In this document: in pieces, positions 1 to 14,000 of the stretch
Position numbering within the stretch: the stretch's first letter is position 1
Layout: each line of letters opens with the position of its first letter
Position numbers and translations under genes: made by a program
Source of the DNA: Ooceraea biroi
Taxonomy: Eukaryota > Arthropoda > Insecta > Hymenoptera > Formicidae
NCBI RefSeq assembly: GCF_003672135.1
Contig: NC_039515.1
Coordinates: forward strand, 7,502,001-7,566,000
Direction of reading: 5' to 3'
Length of the DNA stretch: 64,000 nucleotides
Notes under the pieces: model-generated
Seen by the model: only the letters and a program-made list of their open reading frames with translations
What the model was told of the DNA's origin: nothing
Databases searched by the model: none

Positions 1-2932
1 TCACTTTTTCTCGTAATATTTGTACTTTTGCTTACTTTATAATACTTCATAATTTTTTTCCTTTCTCTTTCTCTCTAACTGCAATTCGTTTTGCATCTAA
101 AGTGAAATACATATTTCCTGTTGAACGATTGAAGAAGTATATGATGTATTGGTAAAATATTATAATATATTATATATATATATACGTACGCAATTCACGT
201 TAGCGAATATAAAATTGCCAATATTTCGAAATTTAAATTAAACTGAATTGTATAATGTATGTTTTATGCGATATCGCGGCCGAAAAATATAAAACAAGCA
301 TAAATGTCGATATTGTAATATTTATTTATCGATATTGTAATAATTACACATGTCCGTTGATCTAGATTGGATACAATAATTGAGTTGCGTTAGTCAATTA
401 TTTTTAATTGTTTTATTTGATTGGAAAAGTTAGTTGTTTTTAATAATCAAGAGCGTGTTAAATACCAGCGGTAAAGCAGGTCTCTCGCGTTACATGATGC
501 CGGTACCACAGGGAGCTTCTAAAGCCCTCCCGCTGATACAGAGAATAGCTGCAATATCGGCTCCATTCTGATGCATCATGTGGCACCCTCTAGCAAGTAA
601 ACGGTAGATGCAATTTTATTGATTTATAATTAAATCGCGTTATTTAAAAAATATTAAATTGGTAATTTAGGTTCGATATAATTGTTTTCACTGGAATAAT
701 TATCATATTACATGTATTGTGTCTGCAACGTTCTCCCTTTATTTTTATGCAAATCTGCTTTTTGTCGGTAGGAATAATATTAATACTTTCATCTACTAAT
801 TTAAAAATGCTTTTGTCTCATAACTTATTTTTTCAAATGCCTGCTGTCGTTGAATACTTTCTGTCAGTAATTATTGCTCCGAGATGCATCGCAATAATCT
901 AGAAAGGCTCATTTTTTATTCAGTTTTAATTTATAATACCTGCACGTTCGAATCACATTTATATATCAAACGTTTTTATCTCCAGTGATTATTATATTTA
1001 TATTTATTACTGTTTTTCGCGCGGAATATACATTACTCGTTTCATTTTCACTTAATGTTTTAGATATCTTAATGTCCATTAATGTATATTTTGCAAGTGA
1101 CATGCGAGCAACCAATAAATAAAACAAATTTATTTCAGAGCGCATCCGATGAGAGTTACCGATTACTTGTCTCTCAAATAATCTGCGATCCGCAATACGT
1201 GTTTCAGCTCGAAACGCATCTATCGTGATCATCGTGATCGTGATGACGCGGTACTTTGACGGCTGGTAATAATAATTGTGCGCGCGCTAATTAGCACAGG
1301 CTTGCATTCGTCGCGTTAATTAGATGGCCGTAACGAGCCGGGCCTTCCAGTGCCGGCAGACAGGACCGCCGTGACAAAAAATCCCGTAATTTTCACCCCT
1401 TTTCCTCCTCTCCCGCCCCTCTCGCCGGGGAAAAATTCATGGATCGTGATGCGTTGCCCGGAACAAGCCGAATCAAAGTACGTCGACGGTGTGGATTGGA
1501 CAGGTGCAGTGATTAACTTCGTTATCCAGTTATCGCGCTTTGACTCCCGCGCGAATCCCGTGAATTCTGCGAAAGACCTGAACATCCGGCCCTTTGTGTA
1601 CATTCCGATCGGCAAATTTAGCGGATTTTCGCGCGCGCTGTGCGAAACCTCTCCCCTTCGGTTCGTTTGCCTTTCTAACTTGGATGGGCTCTATTTGTTC
1701 CCCTCAGTGTGCGCGCACCGTGTCAAAGAAAAATACGGGTTCTCTGTTACCGAAAGAGGGACCCGACGAGATTCGCGCGCGTTCGATCGGGCCAGTTAAA
1801 AGCGCAATTTCGCACAAACGATTTGTATCCTCTTTTAAGAAAGAAAAATGTTTCGATAAATGCCAAGGAATAAATCTGCGTTTTTCTATATACAAATATC
1901 ATTTCTCAAAATTGATATCAATTTATCTTGAAAACAAACCTGTGTCCCTAAAAAAATAAAATTGGCATGCACGTTTTTCCACGTTCTCTCTGAAAGACTG
2001 CAATCCGCGTGAGAGATACAGATTTTTACCGGTCGAAATTGTATTTCTGTAATTTGCGGCATCAAATGCGGCGCGGCTTTAAATGCGGAAGAAATTGGGG
2101 TAGAGACGAGGGTGCGACTTAATGGCGAGTAGTGGGGTGAGAAATTAGCAGCGACAGTACTTCCGCTAATTTTCTCCGACGGTCCTGTAGCTGGCAACTC
2201 GGAATTAGCTTCGTCTCGAAGCTCGGAATGTGCATTTCGTAGTCCTGAACTATCGATCTTTTTTAACGTAGAAAATATAATTTAAAAACTGCCATTAAAA
2301 AGATTTGAATAATATTATACAATTAACATTGCTTCAGGTTTCGATATTTCAGTCAAACATTATTTCCAAACGTCAGAAAGTTTCTATCTTTCAACAGTTT
2401 ACGGAAATACGGAACATTTTATATTGCAACGAGCATTCTCAAGATCGGTAGCTGATAGTATCGAGTATATTTACGAGCACCTTGTATACCGCATCGCCGC
2501 GATATCGATGCTGTTGCGATACGAGAATTTGTGTTTGATTTGCTCGGAGAGAGATTGCCAGCTTGGCGTATTGGCTTAAGGTCCGTCACTATGTTTACGA
2601 GACAGCTGAACATTTCTACGGTCGACTGCATGATCCGCGGAAGGACGATAGGATTTGCAGTCGTCTCTCGCGACGGTTTATGTAGCCCAGCCGAGCTTTG
2701 AGCAAGGCAGGGCAAGGATGGATTCCAAAGGCTATGAAAGTCTGCGCGAAGCTGATCCATTGTGTTTGTCTTTGAGAGTTTAGCAAGGGGGTAGGTAGTA
2801 TACCGTTGCGTTTTCCGTACGCGGCAAAACGCGTTTTCGCCATGGTATATCAAAAGCTTTGATAGTGTTGGAGCGGGCATTCCGGATGAAGGAGAATACG
2901 GAAGCATCATTGATTTTACTCCATGAAATACG
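1..2932. other. Unassigned AT-rich DNA with a CG-richer patch
   Basis: No recognisable gene. It contains a short AT run near 167-184 and a short direct repeat near 306-345. A CG-richer patch at about 1300-1800 has open frames on both strands; none resembles a known protein, and overlapping frames on both strands are expected from base composition. Frames of up to 176 codons on the minus strand at 2419-2949 also match no family I know. Confidence 0.5.
492..581. other. Possible structured element (nested inverted repeats)
   Basis: ACATGATGC at 492-500 is exactly complementary to GCATCATGT at 573-581, and GGGAG and CTCCC lie between them. The block is less AT-rich than its flanks. It could be a small structured RNA, an exon fragment or chance. 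The strand is unknown and no family is recognised. Confidence 0.2.
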
Positions 2933-2934
2933 TA

Positions 2935-3839
2935 GAGGAAAGTCCCCATTATGAGATACCATATCGATTTTGCCGAATGTAAGGAAATCTATAGGCAGAA
3001 TTTTAAAATGTAATACGTTACCTTGAAGGGAATTTAATAAGCTTTAGGTTGGTGAAATGAAAAATCTAATTTAAATATTATTTTTTCTGAAAATTAAAAA
3101 AATTTGAAAAAAAAGCTTTACGCAGGATCGAGAAAGTGTGCTCCTAATATAAGATACCTCGAGAAATCGGTGTTAAAAGTGCAAAATACATCAGTATTGC
3201 AATTAAAATCTTTATTAGATAGTTTTATAAAACTACTGCTGCCACAGCCTTCTCCAAATCTTCACGATTCCACTGTCGACGCTTCCTCGTATCTCTAACC
3301 TCCATAGTCAGATTCTATAAAAATTAAATACACAAAAATTCGTAATATAAATTCGTATTAACTTTTCTTTAACCTTAAGTAGTATTTTCTTTCTTTTTAT
3401 TACACTACATAATCTTCATATTCGAGCAATAATGATCTCATATTAAGAGTACCCTGAATATCTCATTATACGAGCCACGCGCCTAGCGGTTCCGCGATCA
3501 TGAAATCTAACTTCTACAATTAAGCAATTCAACAAATCGCGTATTTTCCTGTTACTACGATTCTACTCTATCATTGCATACTGAATTCATTGCCAACCAT
3601 TTCCTTATTATATAATAAACAAGGTTTCAAGACTTACCTCAAGTTCCTTTGACATGTTCACAATTTCACAAATCTTTTCTTGCAAAGGCTAAACGCAATA
3701 ACGAACAATGAATTTTTCACTAAATACATTTTACACCAAGAGTAATAAGTTCATGGTGGAACTAACAGATGGTCACTAGTTTAGCAGAAACCCCATTATC
3801 TCATATGAGGAGCATATCTCATAATAGGGGATTCTCCTC
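2935..3839. mobile_element. Non-autonomous DNA transposon, family A copy 1 (TA target)
   Basis: A 905-bp element flanked by TA (2933-2934 and 3840-3841). The left end begins GAGGAAAGTCCCC followed by TATGAGATA; the right end is its imperfect inverse (TCTCATAATAGGGG, then CTCCTC). The termini are therefore inverted repeats of about 25 bp. A nearly identical copy lies at 17216-18124 with different flanks, which confirms the boundaries. The right end holds an extra internal palindrome (CCCCATTATCTCAT against ATCTCATAATAGGGG). TA duplication and short inverted termini suggest a Tc1/mariner-type relation, but no transposase is recognisable. A 64-codon plus-strand frame at 3104-3298 is conserved in both copies and is of unknown meaning. 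Confidence 0.8.
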
Positions 3840-3841
3840 TA

Positions 3842-6800
3842 TATTCGCGTACATGACAAGCGGAAACTTTTGGTATGTATTGTATATATACATACAGAAA
3901 AAATTTGTTTATAAAATACACATTCTTCACGGTCGCGTTACTTGTATTAGTTTCGAATAATATTCTGAAAACCGCATTAAATATTTAAATTTGCTGCTCG
4001 AAAAAAGCAGGTAATTTCGACTGCTGCCCTTTATATACTAGTGAGCGGTGCGGAATAATTAGAGCGACGCCATTAACGTTGCGGTACAGTAAAAATACTT
4101 AAAAGCCATAAATAAACACTTTCGCGGTAGCGGCGGCGGCCATAAACGAAGCTCGCGAATTATTCAGGCGGACTCGTTCGCCAATTTTTCGTGGCCAGAA
4201 GCGTGGCCGAAATAGCGACGCAGAAAAGAAATTGTATCGACGTACGCGGGCGTCATTTGTTCCCCGAGCAACTTGCGAAAAGGTCAAAGAAGATTGGCCC
4301 GATTTTCCCTCATCTTCTCTGTTTCCTCGTCTCGCGCGACTCCCTCTTTCTCGATTTAGCTTACTTCCATATCGATTTTGCCAAACTTCAAAGTCGGGCG
4401 CACGAAAGAAAATGAAATGATGTCATCTACTTGGTCCTCGCAGAAATTCCGCTCGCGATGTCCTTCGTCCAGCGAGCGAAAGCAACGAAGTTGGCGAGGA
4501 ACCCGATACTTCTTGGCGAGTGTCCTTGCAAATATTTTATAATACTAAATTTTGTACAACGCGGTGTTTAGGACATCACGGAAGACGGAAGAAAAATTAC
4601 TGGATCTTTTCTCTTACTCTATAATCGCGGAAAATATCGAATTATATTCATTGCAAAAAGTTTGGAATCTTATGCTTGACCGGCTAGAACACTCTCGTTG
4701 CTGCAAAGATATATTGTTTCACTCTTTTACTTCATCGAAGCTCATTAAAGCGTCTTTTGCGCCAAGATCGCTATACTATCTCACGTTGTGATGAAAATTC
4801 TTAAGCGAAAGATTTTGATAAAGTGCTTAACAACGGCATTGTTCGCGTGAGATATTATACGCGTTGCATCGAAATGGCAGCTTGTTTTGTCTGCTACGAG
4901 TGTAACATTTTCCCGGGTTTTCCACGGGGCGAAATTCGTCAGCCAATCGTAAGATTTTCCATGAGCGCATCTCTGGTGCACGAGGAAAGGCGAGAAAGAG
5001 AAAGAATTGAGAGTACAAATTGAATCGAGAATACATGCACGAGAATTTTCGCGAATGGTATTCTTGAGATTGAGGCCCAGCAGTCGAGGTGACGCAGTTG
5101 ACATAAAAATACGCGATAAGAGCTCACAGATATGCTCGTGAGCTCGAGATACAGCTCGCAGCGCACTTGTGACGATCGGGAACTCGTGACGAAAGTCTCG
5201 TCGGTTTGCAAAGTGGCGATTTGCAATTTTATAGAATCCCCAACGCATCTCTCTACACGTATTATTTTGCATGTCTCGCGTATTTCTGTTTTTGCGTGTT
5301 GCGTCAATTCAAGCGTGAATGACGTTACATCCTTTCCTCGACACCTTAGCTCTGTCGAATTAAATTTGTATTAAAAAATATTGCGCTGCTCAAAGATTTA
5401 TTGGGGTTTACGTTACGGCGAGGATAAAGTAAATAAAAAACGAAGTAAAAGTGCCACCATGGGAAATCCTTAGAAAATTTAGTCCCGCAAAAAGAGGAGT
5501 AGACATCTGACACGAAACGGCACAAGTGCCGTTTTACAAGTAAGTGAATCTCTAATTTAAAGACGCGAAGAGACCATAATTGATATCGTCAATTTGGATA
5601 AATTAGTAAGTAATTTTCAAATAATGAACTTTATGGCGAAAAGTAGGGTGCTTTCTTTCCTGCACTCGTGTTTCTTTGCTTTTACTTCTCGATTGTCCGC
5701 GACGCCATTCAGCTGGCGATCTTCCAGCTAACGGCGATCCAATTTGTTCACAAAAAGCGGGTAGTAGTCGTTATATAATTCCTTTCTTTTAATCATTATT
5801 TCCAATCTTACATCACAATGCATGCATATCCGTGTCATTCTCCCCGTTTTGATGATGAAGTCCATAATTTCTAAATCTTAGGAATGATATATTGCAAATT
5901 GTGTGTGTACTTAACTCGGAGAGCTTTTCTAGAAAATTTAGAAGGCTACATATTTATTTAAAAAACTTTATCTCTTTCTTTTATTTTCTATGGAATAAAT
6001 TTCAATCTGGGATGACTATTTTAGTTTTAATCTATTTTAATTAATTTTTAGTTAACATTTTAATTAATATTTTAATTAACATTTTAAGGATTTAAATTAA
6101 CATGTTTCTATAATATTCTGTAATATTTTGGACGTCATAGTAAGTTGATTAATTAAAAATATTTTAAGAACTCTTTTCAAGATTTTTGCAAAATTTTTCC
6201 AGAGAGAAAGGAACGTTTTCTTTTCGTTACCATAGTTTGATAGTTATTTACGGAAAAACGGGGACGATCTTTTGAGGTCAAATGTCATAGCTTTTAAAGG
6301 GCGATTGGCCGATCTATATACCCACAAAGGATAGCGTTTCCTATACACGGTTTCATCACGAATTGATGAGTACGGATCGATTGGCCGACCAGTGAGAATA
6401 TTTTTCTTGATGTCTGATGAGATAAAATCGGTGTTACCAATATTTGTAAAACATCAAAAAATGCTGCATGATTCAGATTATGTGAATCTCGCGTATACGA
6501 ATGTGATTCCATTTGTTTGCAAAATCGTAAAATTTATGGACATTATTCATAGTGTTTAGATTACTTACGAAAATATGCGAAAATGCGAAACTATAATATT
6601 TACAAAACCGCAATATTGGAGCTCCGTGAATTATGTTGATGGGATTCATGCGACTTGTTTAAATTATTTCGAACACTGTATTATCGTATTCGTTTCGAAC
6701 TTTTCCTCAGGAGAATATCGAAAATAAGAACTTAACGATTGTACTTATATAAAAAGAATACATTTCTTCGGACTGATAAGTAATACAAATCAATTTCTGT

Positions 6801-7418
6801 GCGGAGATAAAAGTATTTTAAGAGATTCTATGTCGAGTGAACTATCAATTTTAATTTATTATTTACAATAAAACAGACTTAAGAGAGAAATGTTGGCAAA
6901 TCTATTTTTTAAAGAGCACAATCTTTTACTTTATCACGGAAAAAAGCACGTGCACATTCTTTAAAATAAAATAACGTACATATATTCTCTGTAAAACGAG
7001 TTGGATACAAGAGTTTTCGATTCACCGGCAGAAAAGAGGGATAATGTCTTTTCATAATAGATACGCTACTGTTTCTTGAACGTATGAGTCGTGAATTTTA
7101 CTAATGGCGTAGTAGAAGCTCTCCGATTTTTATGGAAATTCTCTTTCGGACTCGAGATTTTGTGCTTTCATTATCAGATTTTATTCTTATTCTTTTAGAA
7201 GCCATTAAAAATTGAGTTCTTAATTACAGGTTAGAGTTCAAATTTATACGACGAAATATAAACGAATATCGGGATTAGCAATTAGATTAAAAAATTATGA
7301 AACTTTTCCAATCTTTAAAATATTATGGGATGTTTAGCGTACATAATATCTATAATATTACATATAATTACGGATGCATTTAGTATAAATAAATCGTTGC
7401 GATCTTTGAGGATATTCG
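3842..7418. other. Unassigned DNA
   Basis: Mostly AT-rich. No gene is recognised. A CG-richer section at 4200-5350 has overlapping open frames on both strands with no family resemblance. Short direct repeats of ATTTTAATTAA type lie at about 6030-6090. Confidence 0.5.
5515..5534. repeat. Short perfect hairpin
   Basis: AAACGGCAC, two bases, then GTGCCGTTT: a perfect 9-bp stem. It has no clear context and may be chance. Confidence 0.4.
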
Positions 7419-7552
7419 AGCCCATATTCAGAACACATTGACAACGCGAAATTGAAAGCGCTTTAAAAGTGGCTGAAAAACCACCTGCTGATTAACTGAG
7501 AAGTAACATTAAAAGCGCTTCTATCATTATAAGCGCGTTCCGAATATGGGCT
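7419..7552. mobile_element. Short MITE-like inverted-repeat element
   Basis: A 134-bp stretch bounded by AGCCCATATTCAGAAC and its inverse GTTCCGAATATGGGCT (one mismatch in 16). AAGCGCTTT-like motifs lie in inverted order just inside each end. No target duplication could be made out, so the superfamily is unknown. Confidence 0.55.
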
Positions 7553-10500
7553 TTGATAATTACCGTTCTGGTAAAAAAAACAAAGAAAAAGAGGGATGGT
7601 AAAGAAATTTTTCTAACGACGACGAACGTGATTCCAAGCAAAGATGGTTTATTTATCACGAGCTACTGCAATGAATTCATCTTTCATCATATTTGATAAT
7701 ACATACTTACAATACGGTCAGAATTATATATTAAATAAGAGAACAAAATCCTACAATATTTTATCCGATGTTTTGACTTTCTGCATTGTCAAAAAGTTGG
7801 CTACTGCGCTGGATCAGGGTCACTGGGAACATCGTGGCGAGATAACGTAATTTCCAGGTGCGTTCCCTCGTGTTTCCCGGGAGCTTTATTATTTATCCAT
7901 GACGACATCGTGTGAATAAAACACTGAACGCGGGAATGCGGATTTTGGTGTTTTGGTGTTCCGAACAATAGCCGCGTCTTGCCGGATGAGCCCGGCGATG
8001 AATGACCGGCTTCCGTTGTCTGCGAAATAAAGCGTCGTCGTTTAACGTACACCAGGAAGATTTCCACTTATCGCGCGAATTTCACCTGCGACGATAAACG
8101 CGATCGTGTGTGCACATGTTCATTCTAGGCTAGTGTACATTTCGAGAATAAAAATAAGAAAATGATCTGATTCATCCAAGAGCGTTTCCATATTTTATTG
8201 AGTTGCCAATCGGAAGTTTGCGAATCGGAGAGTTGCCTAAAGCGGAGTAGAGAGCATTGCGAGTACCAGAAAGAAAGCGGTTGAAGGAGTAGCGCATATC
8301 GAAAATTATAAAGAAAAATAAATGGCAAAGATTTATAATAAAATCATAAGTACCATAATTTATACTTAACTTTAAAGTAGCTTCGGAATCTATATTTGTT
8401 TAAGAACAGTCTCTTAAAAGCTCTCGGAACTTTCGACAGTAACACTTGTATCCATTATATATTTTTTATTTATTTATTTAATTTATTTTTTCAATACTTT
8501 TTAAATTTATAAATTAATTATTATAAATTAATTGTCTTGATTATTTTTGTAATTTTCATTAGAGTTCATCCTGTCCCTGATTCCGAATATCTTAGACTTA
8601 GCAACAGTTTCTTTCCTCTGGGAGTGATTTTACCTAAGCTAAAATTAGCCACCAATTAGGAGCGGGTCGCTATTAAGTAAAGGAGCATGCTTTAGGGAAT
8701 CCTGTCTGCGCGCTATTTTAAACTCTCTCTCTTTCTCTCCTCTCGTACATACGTGAGCAAGAGAGCGTTCCTCAGAAACTTCTGCCTTATGGTAATTAAA
8801 AACTCGCAGAAAATAAAGGTCGAGCGTCGAATAAGTGCGCTAATTGACCCGACTGCGCGACGGACAATCGCGTTTTACTCACCGGAACACAAAGTTCTCG
8901 ACTTTCGCGCAGTCGCCTCGGACTAAATTCTCGTGTTTCTCGCATTCTCAAAGGAATGCGTATTCAGCAACGAATATGTGTATCAATAAACGGACTTACA
9001 ATTAGTGCTTCAATTAGCGAGATGCTTCTTATTATTTCGCGAATCTGCCATTACTTGGCTTTTCTCCAATTAATATAAAATAAATATAAATCTTATTTCG
9101 CGCGTGCAACTTGTTTTTAATGTTGAGTTTATATATATGCCATTTATTTTACGCAATTGTTTTTTAGTCCATTTATTTTTCATTTATTTGATACGAATTT
9201 GTTTACATTTTATTTTACTTGTCAGTTTTATTCGGTTTATATTTTGTGTTTATATTTGTTGCATTTTATCTGAAATGTTGCGATGTGCTTCGGAATATCA
9301 AATTTTGTTTGGTTAAGGTACTTCGAAATTCGCCACCGGATAGATTCGAAGGCTCAATTTATTCCCCGCAATTGCACCGCGATGACCGGATAATCGTCAT
9401 CGATGGCTGCAAACGCTGGAAAATAGATTATGGCACAGCCGAAACACAGCCGCAATCATAGCCGCGAGAACCAATAGCTCGGATTCCAGCAATCCGAGCA
9501 TCGAGCCTTGGTTGCTTGTTGTTAATCGCACGTTGATCAAGGAATTCTCGTTACAAAATCAGTAGCTAATTTCTTGAATACATTGCACTTTATCAGAAAA
9601 CGCCGTTACCGTTATACATTCAAATCTTTCTTTAAATTTCTTGAAATCTCTCTTCCGTATATGAGACAAATAATTTAATTAAAATTAATTGAATAAATTT
9701 TTCCTTGTTGCCATAAAAGGGATAATACCATTGAGAAGAAATTATAATTTTAAATAATAATTTTAATCAAGATAAATGCGACATCGAAGAGTTTGTCCGA
9801 GAGAGCGCTTCCTCCGGGATGAGATTCCGGGAAATTATTTACAATGATGAATTTTTAACTTTGTTTTACACTTGCGTATTCCGTTTTAGTTTCTTTATTG
9901 CTCCGCGAATTGTGCGAGGTAATTTGCGATCGGAAGTGTTTGAAATGGGAGTTAAGTACAGGGCAAGAGCAGGATACTTTGTGGATTAAACGATAAAAGA
10001 GTATGGGGCCAAGAGTCGATTTCCCGCGGACAATGGGGTCTCGTCGTCGTCGGAGCTTTGGCAAGGAGTGAGAAATACGCGAGAAGACGGCAATCGTTAC
10101 GTGCCTTGTTAAATTCGGTGGAGAACGGGACACGAACACGAGATCACTTGAAGTGGAACGAGTTTCGCGTGTGCAGAAGATTGAGATATCAACGGAGACA
10201 ATCTAACATCTCATTCTGACGATATCCATTGGTATCTCCATGACTCCGTCATGGCGGTTTTGTGCAGCAATGTTCGCGCCTTTACGATTACCGTATCCAT
10301 TTAATGAATAATTGTAGATTTTTTGGCACATTTATTCCATTTGCTGCATTCACTGCGAAGCACTATTAATCGTAAGGCCAAAAAGAATGGAAATGGAATT
10401 GAAAAAAGTTGATTTAGGTAAAGTTGATACAGGTTAAATTAATATAAGAATAAGAAAAGGTTTTGAAAAAAAGATTTTGAAGGAATTTTGTAGAAAAGGA

Positions 10501-10994
10501 ATTTCGTGACGAGGGTACGCAGCTCGTGTTTTCGTGAGTTGGACCGCTATATGCAATCGCGTGTCTCGAATAACGAACCCCGCCGAGAATTAATATCTCC
10601 CTATCCTTCGCGGAAATTGCAAGAAGCACAGGAGGGGTTTGCGGAATCCAAAAAGGGGAGGACATCGATCGTGAGACATGGGTGAGAGATGTCAGGAAGG
10701 GAAAGATGAAGGAAGATGAGCAGCGCGAGCGCGTGAGGATGATAAAAAGGAAACGAGAAAGTGGCAGCCATTCTGATGAGACGAGCATCGTCGCCTGGAG
10801 GGTGATAAACCCTCCAAACCTTGACACTTTCTGACGATCGCGCGCCGTGAGTTGGCAGGCTTAGGGTTTCAAAAGGGATAAAAAATGCAAGGCATGATCT
10901 TTTCCACGAGAAACATCGGGGGTGCACTGCATCGACAAATGTCACAAGTAGAGATATACGGCAAATAAAAATGTAATTAAATGAAAAAGAATAC
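7553..10994. other. Unassigned DNA
   Basis: AT-rich with moderately CG-rich patches near 7800-8100 and 10000-10900. No recognisable gene, RNA or repeat family. Overlapping frames at 10414-10945 (minus) lack any known motif. Confidence 0.5.
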
Positions 10995-11072
10995 TATTAG
11001 GGGTGTGATTTAGTTTTGAGGGTTTTTTTGCTCAAAAACGCATGTATTTAAATATGATAATGAATGAATACC

Positions 11073-14000
11073 TTAATCAAAATATTTTCCTTCCTTTTCT
11101 ATAACTTTTTCCCATCTTTCTGGCAAGAGATGGATTCCACCGCGATAAAATGACTCTTCTTTTCAGTTCATCCATTCGTCGACGAATTTTCGCGCTTCTT
11201 CCGAATTATGAAAGTGTGTATCCTCTAAAGCGTGTTGCATCCACCGGAACAAATAATAATCGCATGGAGAATACGCGGGGTGCGGTGAGACTTGCCATTC
11301 AAGCTCTAATAGTGTTTGTTTCACTGATAACGCAACGTCAGGTCGAGCGTTGTCACGAAGAAGAATCACTTTCCGTCGTTTACTCGCAATTGGTGGTCGT
11401 TTTTGGTCCAATGCTTGCTTCAACTTGTACAATTGGTGTCGATAACGATCAGCCGTGACAGTCTCGTGCGGATTTAACAGCTCATAGTACACTATCCCAC
11501 CAAATACAGAGCATTACTTTTGAACCATGAATATTGCGTCTCGGAGTGGATGTTGATGGGTCGCCTGGATCCACCCATGATTTTCTGCGTTTCGGATTAT
11601 CAAACTAGATCCACTTTTCATCCCCAGTAACAATCCGAGACAAAAGACTCTTCTTTTTTTGCCTGGCGATCAACGAAATGCAAATGTTCAACCGGTTCGC
11701 AATGGCACTTTCCGATAATTGATGTCGAACCCATTTCCCTTCTTTCTGAATTTTTCCCATTTCATGTAAATGTTTGGTAACTGTTGTACGATCAACATTT
11801 AATGCTCTGGCAAGAGATGGATTCCACCACGATAAAATGACTCTTCTTTTCAGTTCATCCATTCGTCGACGAATTTTCGCACTTCTTCCGAATTATGAAA
11901 GTGTGTATCCTCTAAAGCGTGTTGCATCCACCGGAACAAATAATAATCGCATGGAGAATACGCGGGGTGCGGTGAGACTTGCCATTCAAGCTCTAATAGT
12001 GCTTGTTTCACTGATAACGCAACGTCAGGTCGAGCGTTGTCACGAAGAAGAATCACTTTCCGTCGTTTACTCGCAATTGGTGGTCGTTTTTGGTCCAATG
12101 CTTGCTTCGACTTGTACAATTGGTGTCGATAACGATCAGCCGTGACAGTCTCGTGCGGATTTAACAGCTCATAGTACACTATCCCACCAAATACAGAGCA
12201 TTACTTTTGAACCATGAATATTGCGTCTCGGAGTGGATGTTGATGGGTCGCCTGGATCCACCCATGATTTTCTGCGTTTCGGATTATCAAACTAGATCCA
12301 CTTTTCATCCCCAGTAACAATCCGAGACAAAAGACTCTTCTTTTTTTGCCTGGCGATCAACGAAATGCAAATGTTCAACCGGTTCGCAATGGCACTTTCC
12401 GATAATTGATGTCGAACCCATTTCCCTTCTTTCTGAATTTTTCCCATTTCATGTAAATGTTTGGTAACTGTTGTACGATCAACATTTAATGCTCTGGCAA
12501 GAGATGGATTCCACCACGATAAAATCACTCTTCTTTTCAGTTGATCCATTCGTCGACGAATTTTCGCACTTCTTCCAAATTATGAAAGTGTGTATCCTCT
12601 AAAGCGTGTTGCATCCACCGGAACAAATAATAATCGCATGGAGAATACGCGGGGTGCGGTGAGACTTGCCATTCAAGCTCTAATAGTGCTTGTTTCACTG
12701 ATAACGCAACGTCAGGTCGAGCGTTGTCACGAAGAAGAATCACTTTCCGTCGTTTACTCGCAATTGGTGGTCGTTTTTGGTCCAATGCTTGCTTCGACTT
12801 GTACAATTGGTGTCGATAACGATCAGCCGTGACAGTCTCGTGCGGATTTAACAGCTCATAGTACACTATCCCACCAAATACAGAGCATTACTTTTGAACC
12901 ATGAATATTGCGTCTCGGAGTGGATGTTGATGGGTCGCCTGGATCCACCCATGATTTTCTGCGTTTCGGATTATCAAACTAGATCCACTTTTCATCCCCA
13001 GTAACAATCCGAGACAAAAGACTCTTCTTTTTTTGCCTGGCGATCAACGAAATGCAAATGTTCAACCGGTTCGCAATGGCACTTTCCGATAATTGATGTC
13101 GAACCCATTTCCCTTCTTTCTGAATTTTTCCCATTTCATGTAAATGTTTGGTAACTGTTGTACGATCAACATTTAATGCTCTGGCAAGAGATGGATTCCA
13201 CCACGATAAAATCACTCTTCTTTTCAGTTGATCCATTCGTCGACGAATTTTCGCGCTTCTTCCAAATTATGAAAGTGTGTATCCTCTAAAGCGTGTTGCA
13301 TCCACCGGAACAAATAATAATCGCATGGAGAATACGCGGGGTGCGGTGAGACTTGCCATTCAAGCTCTAATAGTGCTTGTTTCACTGATAACGCAACGTC
13401 AGGTCGAGCGTTGTCACGAAGAAGAATCACTTTCCGTCGTTTACTCGCAATTGGTGGTCGTTTTTGGTCCAATGCTTGCTTCAACTTGTACAATTGGTGT
13501 CGATAACGATCAGCCGTGACAGTCTCGTGCGGATTTAACAGCTCATAGTACACTATCCCACCAAATACAGAGCATTACTTTTGAACCATGAATATTGCGT
13601 CTCGGAGTGGATGTTGATGGGTCGCCTGGATCCACCCATGATTTTCTGCGTTTCGGATTATCAAACTAGATCCACTTTTCATCCCCAGTAACAATCCGAG
13701 ACAAAAGACTCTTCTTTTTTTGCCTGGCGATCAACGAAATGCAAATGTTCAACCGGTTCGCAATGGCACTTTCCGATAATTGATGTCGAACCCATTTCCC
13801 TTCTTTCTGAATTTTTCCCATTTCATGTAAATGTTTGGTAACTGTTGTACGATCAACATTTAATGCTCTGGCAGGTTCTGAAGTGGATTGTGTTGGATTT
13901 TCGTGCAATAATGCTTGCAAATCTGCATTTTCAAGCTTTCTTGGTTGTCCCGAGCGTTCTTTGTCCTTCACATCAGTATGACCACTTTTAAAGCGTCTAA

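Noticed and set aside
1350..1799. 149-codon plus-strand frame
   Set aside because: Overlaps frames on the other strand in a CG-rich patch; no family motif.
2419..2949. 176-codon minus-strand frame
   Set aside because: No recognisable domain. Other minus-strand frames overlap it, and it runs into the left end of the element at 2935.
4781..5272. 163-codon minus-strand frame
   Set aside because: No motif or signal; competing frames on both strands.
11150..13519. Plus-strand frames of 80-123 codons repeated every 687 bp
   Set aside because: Antisense shadows of the mariner transposase units.
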